NCBI RefSeq assembly: GCF_024710845.1
Contig: NZ_JANJTZ010000028.1
Span: 96,324 to 160,323 of the forward strand
Origin: Mesorhizobium sp.
GTDB lineage: Bacteria > Pseudomonadota > Alphaproteobacteria > Rhizobiales > Rhizobiaceae
Reading direction: 5' to 3'
DNA length: 64,000 nucleotides
How positions within the stretch are numbered: the first letter of the stretch is position 1; each line of letters opens with the position of its first letter. A model generated the notes under the pieces. That model made no database searches, had not been told where the DNA came from, and saw only the letters and a program-made list of their open reading frames with translations. Below, piece by piece: positions 9,301-16,504 of the stretch. Made by a program: the position numbers and the translations under genes.

Positions 9301-9637
9301 GCCGGGAAGCGACATAGGCTTCCCATTCGCTGTCGGGCACGTCGTAGACGCCGTTGTGCCGATTGATGTCCATCAGCGCCCGGAACGGGCTGCCGACCCT
9401 CACATCCTGCGGGGTGACTTTCCAGATGTCGTAGAAGGCGCGATTGATGACTTCCGCGTTCAGCCTGGCATCCAGCACCACGACGCCCATGCGCATGGCG
9501 TCGACCGTCCGCTGCAGGTCTTCCAGCAATTCGGTCGACTGCGGACCGGCGGCGCCGCCGCCCGGACCGCGCGCCGTTGCGTCGCCGGGTTCCACGGACC
9601 CGCCGGGCATGTCGCTCGACGCCTCGCTCAAGGTCAA
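6311..9637 (-). CDS. Hybrid sensor histidine kinase, four PAS-like modules and two receivers
   Basis: A 1108-residue signalling protein with no obvious membrane segment, so probably cytoplasmic. PAS-like modules span about residues 45-155, 170-285, 295-415 and 430-550. The HisKA box has phospho-acceptor His577 in NMSHEIRTPMNG. A HATPase follows (N-box NLVGNAVKFTD, G-boxes DTGIGIP and EGTGLGLAIT). Two receivers follow: the first with Asp866 (VILDYQMPG), the second with Asp1029 (ILMDVSMPG). There is no Hpt domain, so a separate phosphotransferase would be needed for a full relay. It sits directly upstream of pstS on the same strand, where phoR often lies, but its architecture is not that of PhoR. 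The input signal is unknown. Confidence 0.9.
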   Translation of the reverse strand: MTLSEASSDMPGGSVEPGDATARGPGGGAAGPQSTELLEDLQRTVDAMRMGVVVLDARLNAEVINRAFYDIWKVTPQDVRVGSPFRALMDINRHNGVYDVPDSEWEAYVASRLAEISAGSVAPREFRRADGCTMVYEVTVLSGGKRLVTYFDISDLKQREAELAEALERTRLADAVIDGIRDPLFVKDSQLRFVYVNEAFASLFGVKPAQMIGKLGGHFVTPAEAAQFELTERQVLKTGEPYKVEENFEFQGIGRSRVVRKNRIRTDSGNDYVAGTIFDITEMKRRETDAEEARQRLEHVIESLPAGVIIYDRHNRFVLSNRLIQESLPALVDAMQPGKHLRDALEAAHDAGYFRTSGDLELDALYDTDRAAWIDGYARRYDMRHSVSERLNPDGKWYQVFDTRTSDGTFVGVRVDITELKEREGALREYMRQIDLFRHVLDELPVAAYVKDDDLSIRFVNKAWCSLTGIDKDEAAGRTDRELFGAQGAEFAERDLRVLATGNVDETEETVPNRDGSSRQLIARKSRLTLGDGTVHLIGSSSDVTELKQRERELEEAQRRAVLADRAKSEFLANMSHEIRTPMNGVLGMAELLTKSNLDAKQRTFTDIIVKSGNALLTIINDILDFSKIDAGQLVLDPAPFNLAEAIEDVATLVSTRAKEKDLELIVRVQPDLPALFVGDVGRIRQIITNLVGNAVKFTDSGHVLVNVAGETRGGSSRLTIAVTDTGIGIPADKLQLVFEKFSQVDGSSTRRHEGTGLGLAITSRLVDMMHGRIDVESVENKGSTFSVSLELPVAADQKPRRHAPLDVTGARILVIDDNPVNRAILMEQMNSWAFDACAADGGVEGLLVLETASRLGLKVDCVILDYQMPGMTGADVARIIRANPALGDTPLILLTSVDQSLSNKSYRDLDINAHLIKPARSSALLDALVTTIQRHRAPPVIEADQSARAEKLPAQAPAQETSRSAAAATRRAGGAPGIDILVAEDNEVNQLVFTQILGETDYTFEIVDNGRRAFEAYGSLHPRMILMDVSMPGMNGLEATAAIREREAVEGGHIPIVGVTAHALKGDRERCIDAGMDDYLSKPISPNALLAKVELWMEKAAARRVAG

Positions 9638-9707
9638 ATCCCGTCCTCTCGTGCTCCCCCGTGGTTAACCATAGGCGCCGAACGCTTAACGATCCGCTAA
9701 GCATGAA

Positions 9708-9732
9708 TCCGGGCAAAAAGCTTGCGTCCGGA
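9708..9732 (-). terminator. Imperfect hairpin after the pcp gene
   Basis: TCCGG+GCAA (9708-9716) pairs with TTGC+CCGGA (9722-9725, 9728-9732) around a two-nt bulge. It lies immediately beyond the pcp stop codon, and on the minus strand the loop carries five T. Position suggests a terminator, but the T-run is in the loop, not after the stem. Confidence 0.3.
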
Positions 9733-10395
9733 CTAGAGCATCTGAACGGCTCCACGGTGAGTGTCGGCGCAAACGCGCAGGATGGTCGTGGCGCCCCGCA
9801 CGAGATCGTCCCGCGACATCGAAAACAGGCGGCGCGCCCGCGCCGGGTCGATCCGGCCGAGCTGCTCGTCCAGGAACGGCACATGGACGAAGCCGGACAT
9901 CGCCGGGCCGAACCGTTCGAGCGTGCCCGACCGCGACAGGTAGAACAGATGGTTGCACAGATAGGCGCCGGCATTGGCCGAGCGCTGAACCGGCAGACCT
10001 TCGGCCGCAAGTGCGGCGGCGATATGATCCAGCGGCAATGCGGACCGCAGCGTCGCGGGGCCGGCACAGATGCGCGCCTGTTCGGGAAGCAGGCCGGCCG
10101 CGTCCACCGCGACCGTCGAGGATCGGTTGCGGCCCGTGGATTCGAGCCGGAATCCGCGCGCGGTGTCGGCGAGACCGAAATGCACGGCGATGTCAGGGCG
10201 GAAGTCGCGAGCGAACTCGCTCAGAAGCTGCGGTGCGCGCGCATACTCGACCGGCAGGACCAATGTCCGCAGATCGACGTCCTCGCCGAGATCGGGCCGC
10301 GCCTGCGCGAGCAGGCCCATCAGCACCTCGGTCGGATTAACCGGCGCGCGCGGGAAAGCCGAGAAACCGGTCGCAAGAATGCGAAGCTGCGTCAT
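9733..10395 (-). CDS. pcp: Pyrrolidone-carboxylate (pyroglutamyl) peptidase I-like, family C15
   Basis: Cytosolic cysteine peptidase family that removes N-terminal pyroglutamate. The 220-residue length matches the family. All three catalytic positions are present: Glu85 in GLADTARGFRLES, Cys147 in NAGAYLCNH and His171 in FVHVPF. The start is the ATG at 10395 (MTQLRILATGFSAF), matching family N-termini. The reading frame stays open further upstream, but that part reads as an out-of-frame copy of the neighbouring gene. The gene overlaps the end of the upstream sulfotransferase-like gene by 59 nt. Confidence 0.85.
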   Translation of the reverse strand: MTQLRILATGFSAFPRAPVNPTEVLMGLLAQARPDLGEDVDLRTLVLPVEYARAPQLLSEFARDFRPDIAVHFGLADTARGFRLESTGRNRSSTVAVDAAGLLPEQARICAGPATLRSALPLDHIAAALAAEGLPVQRSANAGAYLCNHLFYLSRSGTLERFGPAMSGFVHVPFLDEQLGRIDPARARRLFSMSRDDLVRGATTILRVCADTHRGAVQML

Positions 10396-11494
10396 CCCGC
10401 CCTGCCCATGGGTTTGCCTTGAGGTAGCGTTCGAACATGATGCTGGCGAGACGACCTGCAATCGCTGCGTTGCGGCGCGAGACGAGATCGGGATCGGCAC
10501 GACGGCGGGCCGCTTCGCCCGCGACGGCGTCTTCGGCGTCCTCCAGCGAAACGATCCGCCGCGGCCTGAAATAGTCTTCGGAAAGGCCGTGCTCCCGGCA
10601 GAACGCGCGGTTCGCCTCCCAGTAGCGGGTGTCGACGTAGTCCCTGAGCATGTCCAGCAACTCGTCCCCCTCGGGCCTTGGCGAAAGCGGCGGAGTGTCC
10701 ACGCCTCGTTCGAAGAACGCGTTGTGCTCGTGCGGACCCGGAACAGGCAGCCCAAGCCGAATCGCAAGATGCACCGCTTCGATCAGGTCGGGATCGTACT
10801 GCGTGTTGACCACCGTTTCCGCCGTCGCCGGCAGAGGCGCCGAAGCATGGCCGCATCGGCGGTAGAAGTCGGCGAGGAGAGAGAATTCATAGCCCTCGCG
10901 CGGGATGAACCCGGCGGATACCGTCGCGTCGAAGGGAGCCAGCAAGCGAGCGATATCCTGGTATCCCGCGTGCCAATCGAGGATGACGTTGTCCGCCAGC
11001 TGACGGGCCGAGGCCATGTCCGTCTTCATTGCCGCGACGAAATGGCCCTCGAGGCCCGTGAAATGCGGAGGTTCGAGACCCGCCGCCTGCAGGATGCCGC
11101 GCACCTCGGCCGACCGCTCGGGCGACCGGAACAGCCATTGGCTGTAGGCAGACTGAATGAAGCCCGACTGACGTCGCGAGTAGCCGACGACGATCACTTC
11201 ATCAACCAGCGGACGCAGGAGGCGGACGAAGTTTCGCAAGGCCTGCCGGCGCTGGAACAGCACCTCGTAGCTGAGGACCGCCACCCCGCCGTCCGCGAGC
11301 AGGGCGGAAGCGGATTCGAGGAGCTGCGGCGGCGCATCCGGTACGCTCTCGTCCGCATCGAACTGACGGATCATCGCTTTGGTCAGCTCGATCGAACGGC
11401 CGTCGAACAGGGATCCGCGGCGGGCCAGTTCCGTCTGGATCGACGTCGACCCGCATTTGCCGGGACCGACATGCACTATGAGAGTCTTGGCCAC
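10337..11494 (-). CDS. Sulfotransferase-like P-loop protein
   Basis: A 385-residue protein beginning MAKTLIVHVGPGKCGSTSIQ, where GPGKCGSTS resembles the 5'-phosphosulfate-binding loop of PAPS-dependent sulfotransferases. A later VIVGYSRRQSGFIQSAYSQW region could supply the 3'-phosphate-binding Arg/Ser. Family sulfotransferases transfer sulfate to carbohydrates or small molecules; the acceptor here is unknown. The 3' end overlaps pcp by 59 nt. It follows the DHFR-fold gene after a gap of about 160 nt in which I see nothing else. The call rests mainly on the N-terminal motif. Confidence 0.6.
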   Translation of the reverse strand: MAKTLIVHVGPGKCGSTSIQTELARRGSLFDGRSIELTKAMIRQFDADESVPDAPPQLLESASALLADGGVAVLSYEVLFQRRQALRNFVRLLRPLVDEVIVVGYSRRQSGFIQSAYSQWLFRSPERSAEVRGILQAAGLEPPHFTGLEGHFVAAMKTDMASARQLADNVILDWHAGYQDIARLLAPFDATVSAGFIPREGYEFSLLADFYRRCGHASAPLPATAETVVNTQYDPDLIEAVHLAIRLGLPVPGPHEHNAFFERGVDTPPLSPRPEGDELLDMLRDYVDTRYWEANRAFCREHGLSEDYFRPRRIVSLEDAEDAVAGEAARRRADPDLVSRRNAAIAGRLASIMFERYLKANPWAGRDDAASHSCDRFLGFPARAG

Positions 11495-11657
11495 GCATCG
11501 TCCTCTGCAATTGCGGCACGCCGGGCCGCATCGACGTCCACGCGCCCGACCGGTCGCAGAACGGCACCTGTTCAGGCTGACCGCGGGTGGCGACCATCTG
11601 GTGCCACGTTCTCACCCACGCCTCGTTCCGATACTTCGCAGATGCCGCCCCCGTCGT

Positions 11658-12227
11658 TCAAGATCGGCGCGAATTCCTCTCCCACCGCGTCAGCGTCACC
11701 CCGTTCGACGGATCGATCTCCCGCCGCTCCGCCGGAACGAGGCCGGCGGCGGCCAGCACGGCGCGAGGATGGCCGGCCGAAAAGCACGGAGTGCCGCCCG
11801 GCAGCGCGAAGCCGTCGACCTCGGCAAGCATGAACTCGTCATAGTCGGGCAGAAAATGCTCGAAGACCTGTCTGCCGCCGGTCACTGCCACCACGCCCTC
11901 GGGCACGCCCGTGCGGTCGAGCACGTCCTCGACCGCTATGCCGGCAGGATTGAACAGCGTCGCCAGCGGATCCGCCGCATCGGTCTCGAAGCGCTCGACC
12001 GAACCGGTGAAGACAAGACGGCGGCGGCCGGGATTGGGGTGGCGCCGGTGGCCGAGCCTGCCGACGACGACGATGCTCGACCGGTCGAGCGCCGTCTGGA
12101 AGATCGCCCAGTCGGCATCGTTGCGCAGTGGCGCGGGCATGAATCCTTCGGCGTCGGCGATCATGCCGTCCGCCGAGACGATGGCGTGGCCGACCACCCG
12201 ATAGGTCTTTCCGGAACTGGAGATCAT
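11658..12227 (-). CDS. Dihydrofolate reductase / RibD C-terminal fold protein
   Basis: A 189-residue protein of the DHFR/RibD-C superfamily of NAD(P)H reductases. Family features are the opening VGHAIVSADGMIAD, the central IVVVGRLGHRR and the nucleotide-binding-like VVAVTGGRQVFEHFL. A true housekeeping folA would be closer to 160-180 residues with the folate-site pattern, which I do not see, so the substrate is undefined. It lies 47 nt downstream of the AraC-type regulator on the same strand and could be co-transcribed. Confidence 0.7.
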   Translation of the reverse strand: MISSSGKTYRVVGHAIVSADGMIADAEGFMPAPLRNDADWAIFQTALDRSSIVVVGRLGHRRHPNPGRRRLVFTGSVERFETDAADPLATLFNPAGIAVEDVLDRTGVPEGVVAVTGGRQVFEHFLPDYDEFMLAEVDGFALPGGTPCFSAGHPRAVLAAAGLVPAERREIDPSNGVTLTRWERNSRRS

Positions 12228-12274
12228 GGCCTCCCTCTAAGGCTCCCGCCGCAAGCCTTCAAGTCGGCGTCTGA

Positions 12275-13150
12275 TCACGGCCACGCGGCAAACGAGCCAC
12301 GGTTGGACTTGCGCTCGATCTCCTGGCGCTGCCGGTTCGGGGAATGTCCGGTGAGGCGTTTGTAGAAGCGGCTGAAATAGGCCGGATCGGAAAAGCCGAG
12401 CTCCTCGGCGATCTCGGCGATCTGCAGGCTGGAATCGTCGAGCAGCGCATCTGCTTCGTGGACGAACCGGGCATGGATCAGCGCCAGAGGCGAGCCGCCG
12501 GTCGTGCGGCGCACGGTGGCATTGAGGCGGTCCGGCGTGACGCCGACCTCCTGCGCGTAGCGCGCGATTGTCCAGTGTTCCCTCAGATGCAGCTCGACCG
12601 CGTGCAGGAAGCGCTGCACGATCGTGCGCGGCAGCGGTTTGGTCTCGCGCAGCACCGGGCCGGAGAGACGCCAGGTCGCGATCAGGAACAGAGCGAGGAG
12701 GTGGCGCAGCGATTCCTGCGCGGCGGGGAGTTCGCTCCGCGCCTCTTCGGCGATTGCTTCCAGCGTGTCGGCAAGACGGCGCGCCTGGCGGATGTCGAGC
12801 CGCGCATGGATCATCGGCTGGCCGAGTGCCGCCCGCATCTGTCCCGCCACCGGCCCGACCGGGATCGCGCCCGCGAGCGCCACCTCGCTCGCGGCGATCG
12901 ACGTGCCGCGCGAACCTGCCTCGAGCAGCAGGCGCACATTCGCTCCGGCCGGCAGCCAGAGGAGGCAAGGGGCGGTGAACGGCACTTCGCCGTCGGGGAC
13001 CTTCACCCGGCCCCGGCCGGCCTCCAGTACGAAGCCGCGATGACGTGCGTCGCGGAACGTCCATTCGCCGCTGGTCAGCTCGCCCTTCACGGGAGAGACC
13101 TCCGTGTCGGACAGCGGCTGCCGTTCGGCGAAGCGAAAGGATTGCGGCAT
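12275..13150 (-). CDS. AraC-family transcriptional regulator
   Basis: A 291-residue regulator. The N-terminal portion (about 1-110) looks like the cupin-type ligand-binding domain of AraC-family activators (GFVLEAGRGRVKVPDGE). The C-terminus has two helix-turn-helix motifs: ARYAQEVGVTPDRLNATVR, and IAEIAEELGFSDPAYFSRFY with the family's FKRxTGxSP-like end (YKRLTGHSP). The start at 13150 (MPQSFRFAERQ) is preferred over longer open frames extending into the divergent region. It is divergent from the ThDP enzyme gene and is the natural candidate to control the 13-22 kb catabolic cluster. Confidence 0.88.
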   Translation of the reverse strand: MPQSFRFAERQPLSDTEVSPVKGELTSGEWTFRDARHRGFVLEAGRGRVKVPDGEVPFTAPCLLWLPAGANVRLLLEAGSRGTSIAASEVALAGAIPVGPVAGQMRAALGQPMIHARLDIRQARRLADTLEAIAEEARSELPAAQESLRHLLALFLIATWRLSGPVLRETKPLPRTIVQRFLHAVELHLREHWTIARYAQEVGVTPDRLNATVRRTTGGSPLALIHARFVHEADALLDDSSLQIAEIAEELGFSDPAYFSRFYKRLTGHSPNRQRQEIERKSNRGSFAAWP

Positions 13151-13169
13151 CGAGCACTGCTCCAGGACT

Positions 13170-13203
13170 TGTCGGAAAAGTGCAATAAATGTCAGAAAAT
13201 GTC
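13170..13203. promoter_or_regulatory. Direct repeats in the AraC/ThDP divergent region (candidate operator)
   Basis: TGTCGGAAAA (13170-13179) and TGTCAGAAAA (13190-13199) repeat with a 20-bp period. AAATGTC also recurs at 13187 and 13197, a 10-bp period. AraC-family activators bind direct repeats on one helix face, so this 20 bp upstream of the regulator's own start is a plausible operator. It could mediate autoregulation or activate the divergent operon. Confidence 0.45.
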
Positions 13204-13329
13204 TATTCGGCATCGATGGACGAACCCGTATCGTCTGCATGCCGGTGAGAGTGGGAGGAGGTTCCGCTCGCGCTGGAAAGAGCGACGGACGCGCCGCACG
13301 CAATGGCCGCGCCAACGGGAGGAACTTCG

Positions 13330-13425
13330 ATGATTGAACGACGGCAGTTCCTTGCCGCGACGGCTGCCGCCGTCGAAAGGCCGGACCGTTCGCGGCAACC
13401 GGGGCGCGCCCGTCTGCTTGAATAG
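13330..13425 (+). pseudogene. 31-codon ORF with an intact Tat-signal start, probable truncated gene remnant
   Basis: A GGGAGGAA ribosome site at 13317-13324 precedes ATG 13330, which encodes MIERRQFLAATAAAV. This is the n-region and hydrophobic start of a twin-arginine signal peptide. After about 15 residues the frame turns into charged, non-signal sequence and stops at 13425, 11 nt before the ThDP enzyme gene. It may be the 5' stump of a deleted exported protein, for example a substrate-binding protein, or a short leader peptide. No match beyond the signal can be read. Confidence 0.5.
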
Positions 13426-13436
13426 CGGAGAGCGTG

Positions 13437-15161
13437 ATGGACACCGTTTCCTCCGACGCCAAACCGACTACCCTGACCGCCGGCGGCGCGCTGCTGGCGC
13501 GGCTGAAGGCTGTCGGCGTCGATTACATCTTCTGCAATTCCGGCACCGACTTCCCGCCGATCATCGAGGGTCTCGCCGAGGCGATGGCGAAGGACATCCC
13601 GCTGCCGCGCGCGCTGATCATGCCGCATGAATCGGCCGCGATGGGCATGGCGCACGGCTACTACCTCGCCACCGGCCGCTCGCAGGCGGTGATCGCGCAT
13701 ACCAATGTCGGCCTCGCCAACTGCGCCATCGGCGCGATCAACGCGGCCGTCGAACACATTCCACTCCTCCTCTTCTCGGGTCGCACTCCGACGACGGAGA
13801 AGGACAGGTTGGGCGCGCGCACGGTGCCGATCGGCTGGGGCCAGGAAATGCGCGACCAGACCTCACTCGTGCGCGAAGCCACGAAATGGGACTACGAGTT
13901 GCGCTTCCCCGAACAGGCGCTGGAAATCGCCGACCGCGCCTGGGCGATCGCCAATTCGACGCCGCGCGGGCCGGTCTATGTCAGCCTGCCCCGCGAGGTG
14001 CTCTGCGAGCCCGCGCCCACCGAAGGGCTCGATGCGCCGCCGCTGATGCAGCCCGCAATCGCTCACGCGGACCCGAAGCAGATCGCCGCTGTGGCGAAGA
14101 TCCTGGCGGGAGCCGAAAACCCTGTGATCTTCGCCCAGCATGGGGCTGGCAGCGCCGAAGCATTCGGCGCGCTCTCGGCGCTGGCGGACGAGTGGGGCAT
14201 TCCGGTCTGCCAGTACTGGGCGCTGGCGCTTGCCATCCCCACCGACCATCCGATGGCGGCCGAGGCTAATCCCGCGACGCTCATCGAGCGCGCCGACGCG
14301 ATCCTGGTGCTCGATGCGCTGGCTCCCTGGTCGCCGCAGATCCACCGGCCGAAGCCCGGCTGCAGGATCGTCCAGATGGGACAGGACCCGCTGTCGAGCC
14401 GCACGCCGGTACGCAACTTCCGGTCCGACGTCTCGATCGCCTGCGATGTCGCCGACGGGATCCTGGCCTTGAAGGCCGAGATGGACCGGCTTCGCCCGGC
14501 CGGCGCGCAGGACGTCGCCAGGCGCCGCGATGCGATAGCGGGAGAGAATGCGCAAGCGCGCGGCCGGACGCTCGCCACCGCCCAGTCGGGACGCGACGGA
14601 ATCATGACCAAGGAGTGGGTGAGCCTCTGCCTGTCGCGGGCGCTGGAAGGCCAGGACGCGACGGTGTTGTCCGAACTCGGCTGCCCGATGGCGCCGATGA
14701 CGCTCGGCCATCATCGCGCCTGGTACCAGGAGCCACATGCCGGCGGCCTCGGCTGGTCGTTCCCCGCGGCGCTCGGCATGCAGCTTGCCGACCGCGACCG
14801 TCTGATTGTCGCGACCATGGGCGACGGCTCCTACATGTTCGCCAACCCGGTCGCCTGCCATCAGATCGCCGAGGCGCTCGAACTGCCGATCCTCGTCATG
14901 ATCGTCAACAATGCCGAATGGGGCGCGGTGCGCCAGTCGGTGCTGGGCGTCTATCCGGACGGTTATGCGGCGCGCGCCAACACGATGCCGCTGACCCAGC
15001 TTTCGCCCGTTCCCGACTTCACGAAAGTGGCGGAAGCCAGCCGCGCATGGGCGCGCCGGGTCGAGGACGGCGCAACACTGCCGGAAGCACTTGCCGAAGC
15101 GCTCGATCACATCCGCACGAAGCGCGGTCTCGCGCTGCTCGACATCCGCGTGCGGCCCTGA
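13437..15161 (+). CDS. Thiamine diphosphate-dependent enzyme (acetolactate synthase / benzoylformate decarboxylase type)
   Basis: A 574-residue cytosolic ThDP enzyme. The N-terminal PYR domain carries the catalytic Glu65 in PHESAAMGMAHGYYL. A central domain follows. The C-terminal PP domain has the metal/ThDP motif GDGS at 462-465 (GDGSYMFANP), ending in IVNN. It resembles the loosely annotated ThDP-requiring proteins near acetolactate synthase and benzoylformate decarboxylase; which C-C bond it makes or breaks cannot be read from sequence. The ATG at 13437 has a GGAG 7 nt upstream; an adjacent GTG at 13434 is possible. Followed after 29 nt by the cupin dioxygenase-like gene. Confidence 0.85.
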   Translation: MDTVSSDAKPTTLTAGGALLARLKAVGVDYIFCNSGTDFPPIIEGLAEAMAKDIPLPRALIMPHESAAMGMAHGYYLATGRSQAVIAHTNVGLANCAIGAINAAVEHIPLLLFSGRTPTTEKDRLGARTVPIGWGQEMRDQTSLVREATKWDYELRFPEQALEIADRAWAIANSTPRGPVYVSLPREVLCEPAPTEGLDAPPLMQPAIAHADPKQIAAVAKILAGAENPVIFAQHGAGSAEAFGALSALADEWGIPVCQYWALALAIPTDHPMAAEANPATLIERADAILVLDALAPWSPQIHRPKPGCRIVQMGQDPLSSRTPVRNFRSDVSIACDVADGILALKAEMDRLRPAGAQDVARRRDAIAGENAQARGRTLATAQSGRDGIMTKEWVSLCLSRALEGQDATVLSELGCPMAPMTLGHHRAWYQEPHAGGLGWSFPAALGMQLADRDRLIVATMGDGSYMFANPVACHQIAEALELPILVMIVNNAEWGAVRQSVLGVYPDGYAARANTMPLTQLSPVPDFTKVAEASRAWARRVEDGATLPEALAEALDHIRTKRGLALLDIRVRP

Positions 15162-15190
15162 CCGCACGCCGACACACTGAGGAGGTACCC

Positions 15191-15724
15191 ATGCCCGAGA
15201 AAGCAGTCACGGAATTCTGGCGCGACCTCAAGCCGATCTCGAAGGTCTTCCAGCCGGACGCGCTGCCCGAAGTCTATCTGAAGAACGCGCCGACCGACGA
15301 CGAGCGCTACTATGTCCCCTTCACCGAGACCGTCTCGTCGCGGCCGCTCTGGATTTCGCCCACCCAGAACAAATGGTGCGACATCCTGATGGCGAAGAAG
15401 GCCGGGCTGGTGAACCGGCACTACCATCCGCACGAGGTCTTCGCCTACACGATCTCGGGCAAATGGGGCTATCTGGAGCACGACTGGACCGCGACGGCCG
15501 GCGACTTCGTCTACGAGACGCCGGGCGAAGGCCACACCCTCGTCGCCTATGACAGCGACGAGCCGATGCGGGTGTTCTTCCAGGTCAAGGGTCCGCTGAT
15601 CTGGCTGGACGAGAACGGCGAGCCTGACGGCTTCTTCGACGTGCACAACTACATCGCCATGTGCCGCGCGCACTACGACAAGGTCGGCATCGGCGCGGAC
15701 TACGTCAACAAGCTGTTCCGCTGA
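15191..15724 (+). CDS. 2,4'-dihydroxyacetophenone dioxygenase-like cupin
   Basis: A 177-residue single-domain cupin. Motif 1 is a His-rich metal site (RHYHPHEVFAYTISG). Motif 2 is GDFVYETPGEGHTL. Both fit the family typified by 2,4'-dihydroxyacetophenone dioxygenase, an Fe-dependent enzyme that cleaves an aryl-keto side chain. The start at 15191 is fixed by GGAGGT 5 nt upstream; a longer open frame is a shadow inside the ThDP gene. It is presumably co-transcribed with the ThDP enzyme and ends 10 nt from the convergent SDR gene. Actual substrate unproven. Confidence 0.8.
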   Translation: MPEKAVTEFWRDLKPISKVFQPDALPEVYLKNAPTDDERYYVPFTETVSSRPLWISPTQNKWCDILMAKKAGLVNRHYHPHEVFAYTISGKWGYLEHDWTATAGDFVYETPGEGHTLVAYDSDEPMRVFFQVKGPLIWLDENGEPDGFFDVHNYIAMCRAHYDKVGIGADYVNKLFR

Positions 15725-15734
15725 AACCACAAGC

Positions 15735-16493
15735 TCAGACGCTCATGCCGCCGTCGACCATCAGCGTGGTGCCGGTGACGAAGCTCGAATCGTCGCAGGC
15801 AAGGTAGAGCACCGAGCGAGCGATCTCTTCCGCCGAGCCATGCCGGCCGAGCGGGATGAGTTCGTTGAAGAAGGCGGTGCCGTCGACGCCCAGGGCGTCG
15901 CCCAGCCCCTTCTCGACGGCGAGCTGGAAGCCGTTGTCGATCGGACCCGGATGGATCGTGTTGACGCGGATGCCGCGCGGCGCAAGCTCCTTGGCAAGGC
16001 ACCGCATCAGCCCGACCTGGGCGTGCTTCGCGGTGATGTAGGCATAGACGCCGGCGTCGCCGCGCATGCCCGCGACGCTCGACGTGATGACGATCGAGCC
16101 GCCATCGCGCATGTGCGGCGAAGCATGTTTCGCCGCGAGATAGGCGCCCTTCACATGCACCGCCATTACACTGTCGAAGACCTCGTCGGGATAGTCGGCG
16201 ATCGGCCCCACCGTGCCGAAATTGCCCGCGTTCGAAAACAGCACATCGATGCCGCCGAAGCGCTCGAGCGCGAAGGCGACGACGCCGGCCACCGCGGCCG
16301 AGTCCGTCACGTCGACGACCGCCGCGGCCGCGCGTTCCGGCGGCAGGGTGCGCAGAACGCGATCGAGGCCCAATTCATCGCGGTCGACCAGCACCACCGA
16401 CGCGCCGTGCTCGACGAAGAGCCGCGCGACGGCGGCGCCAAGGCTCCCCGCCCCGCCGGTGACGAGGCAGGTCTTCCCTTCCAGCTTTCCCAT
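15735..16493 (-). CDS. Short-chain dehydrogenase/reductase (SDR)
   Basis: A 252-residue classical SDR using NAD(P)(H). The Rossmann motif is TGGAGSLG near residue 13. NAG follows in LFSNAGNFG, the catalytic Ser is in VITSSVAG, and Tyr/Lys are in YITAK. The C-terminus has the usual VDGG before the end. It is the last gene of the seven-gene minus-strand operon, 11 nt after the aldehyde dehydrogenase. That suggests it oxidises an alcohol, or reduces a ketone, in the same pathway. Specificity unknown. Confidence 0.88.
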   Translation of the reverse strand: MGKLEGKTCLVTGGAGSLGAAVARLFVEHGASVVLVDRDELGLDRVLRTLPPERAAAAVVDVTDSAAVAGVVAFALERFGGIDVLFSNAGNFGTVGPIADYPDEVFDSVMAVHVKGAYLAAKHASPHMRDGGSIVITSSVAGMRGDAGVYAYITAKHAQVGLMRCLAKELAPRGIRVNTIHPGPIDNGFQLAVEKGLGDALGVDGTAFFNELIPLGRHGSAEEIARSVLYLACDDSSFVTGTTLMVDGGMSV

Positions 16494-16504
16494 CGGCCCC
16501 GGCC

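Noticed and set aside
9725..9745. Resemblance of the pcp 3' end (AGAGCATCTGAA) to the mosaic repeat at 35.4 kb
   Set aside because: Only about ten bases are shared and the two dyads are missing; it is coding sequence.
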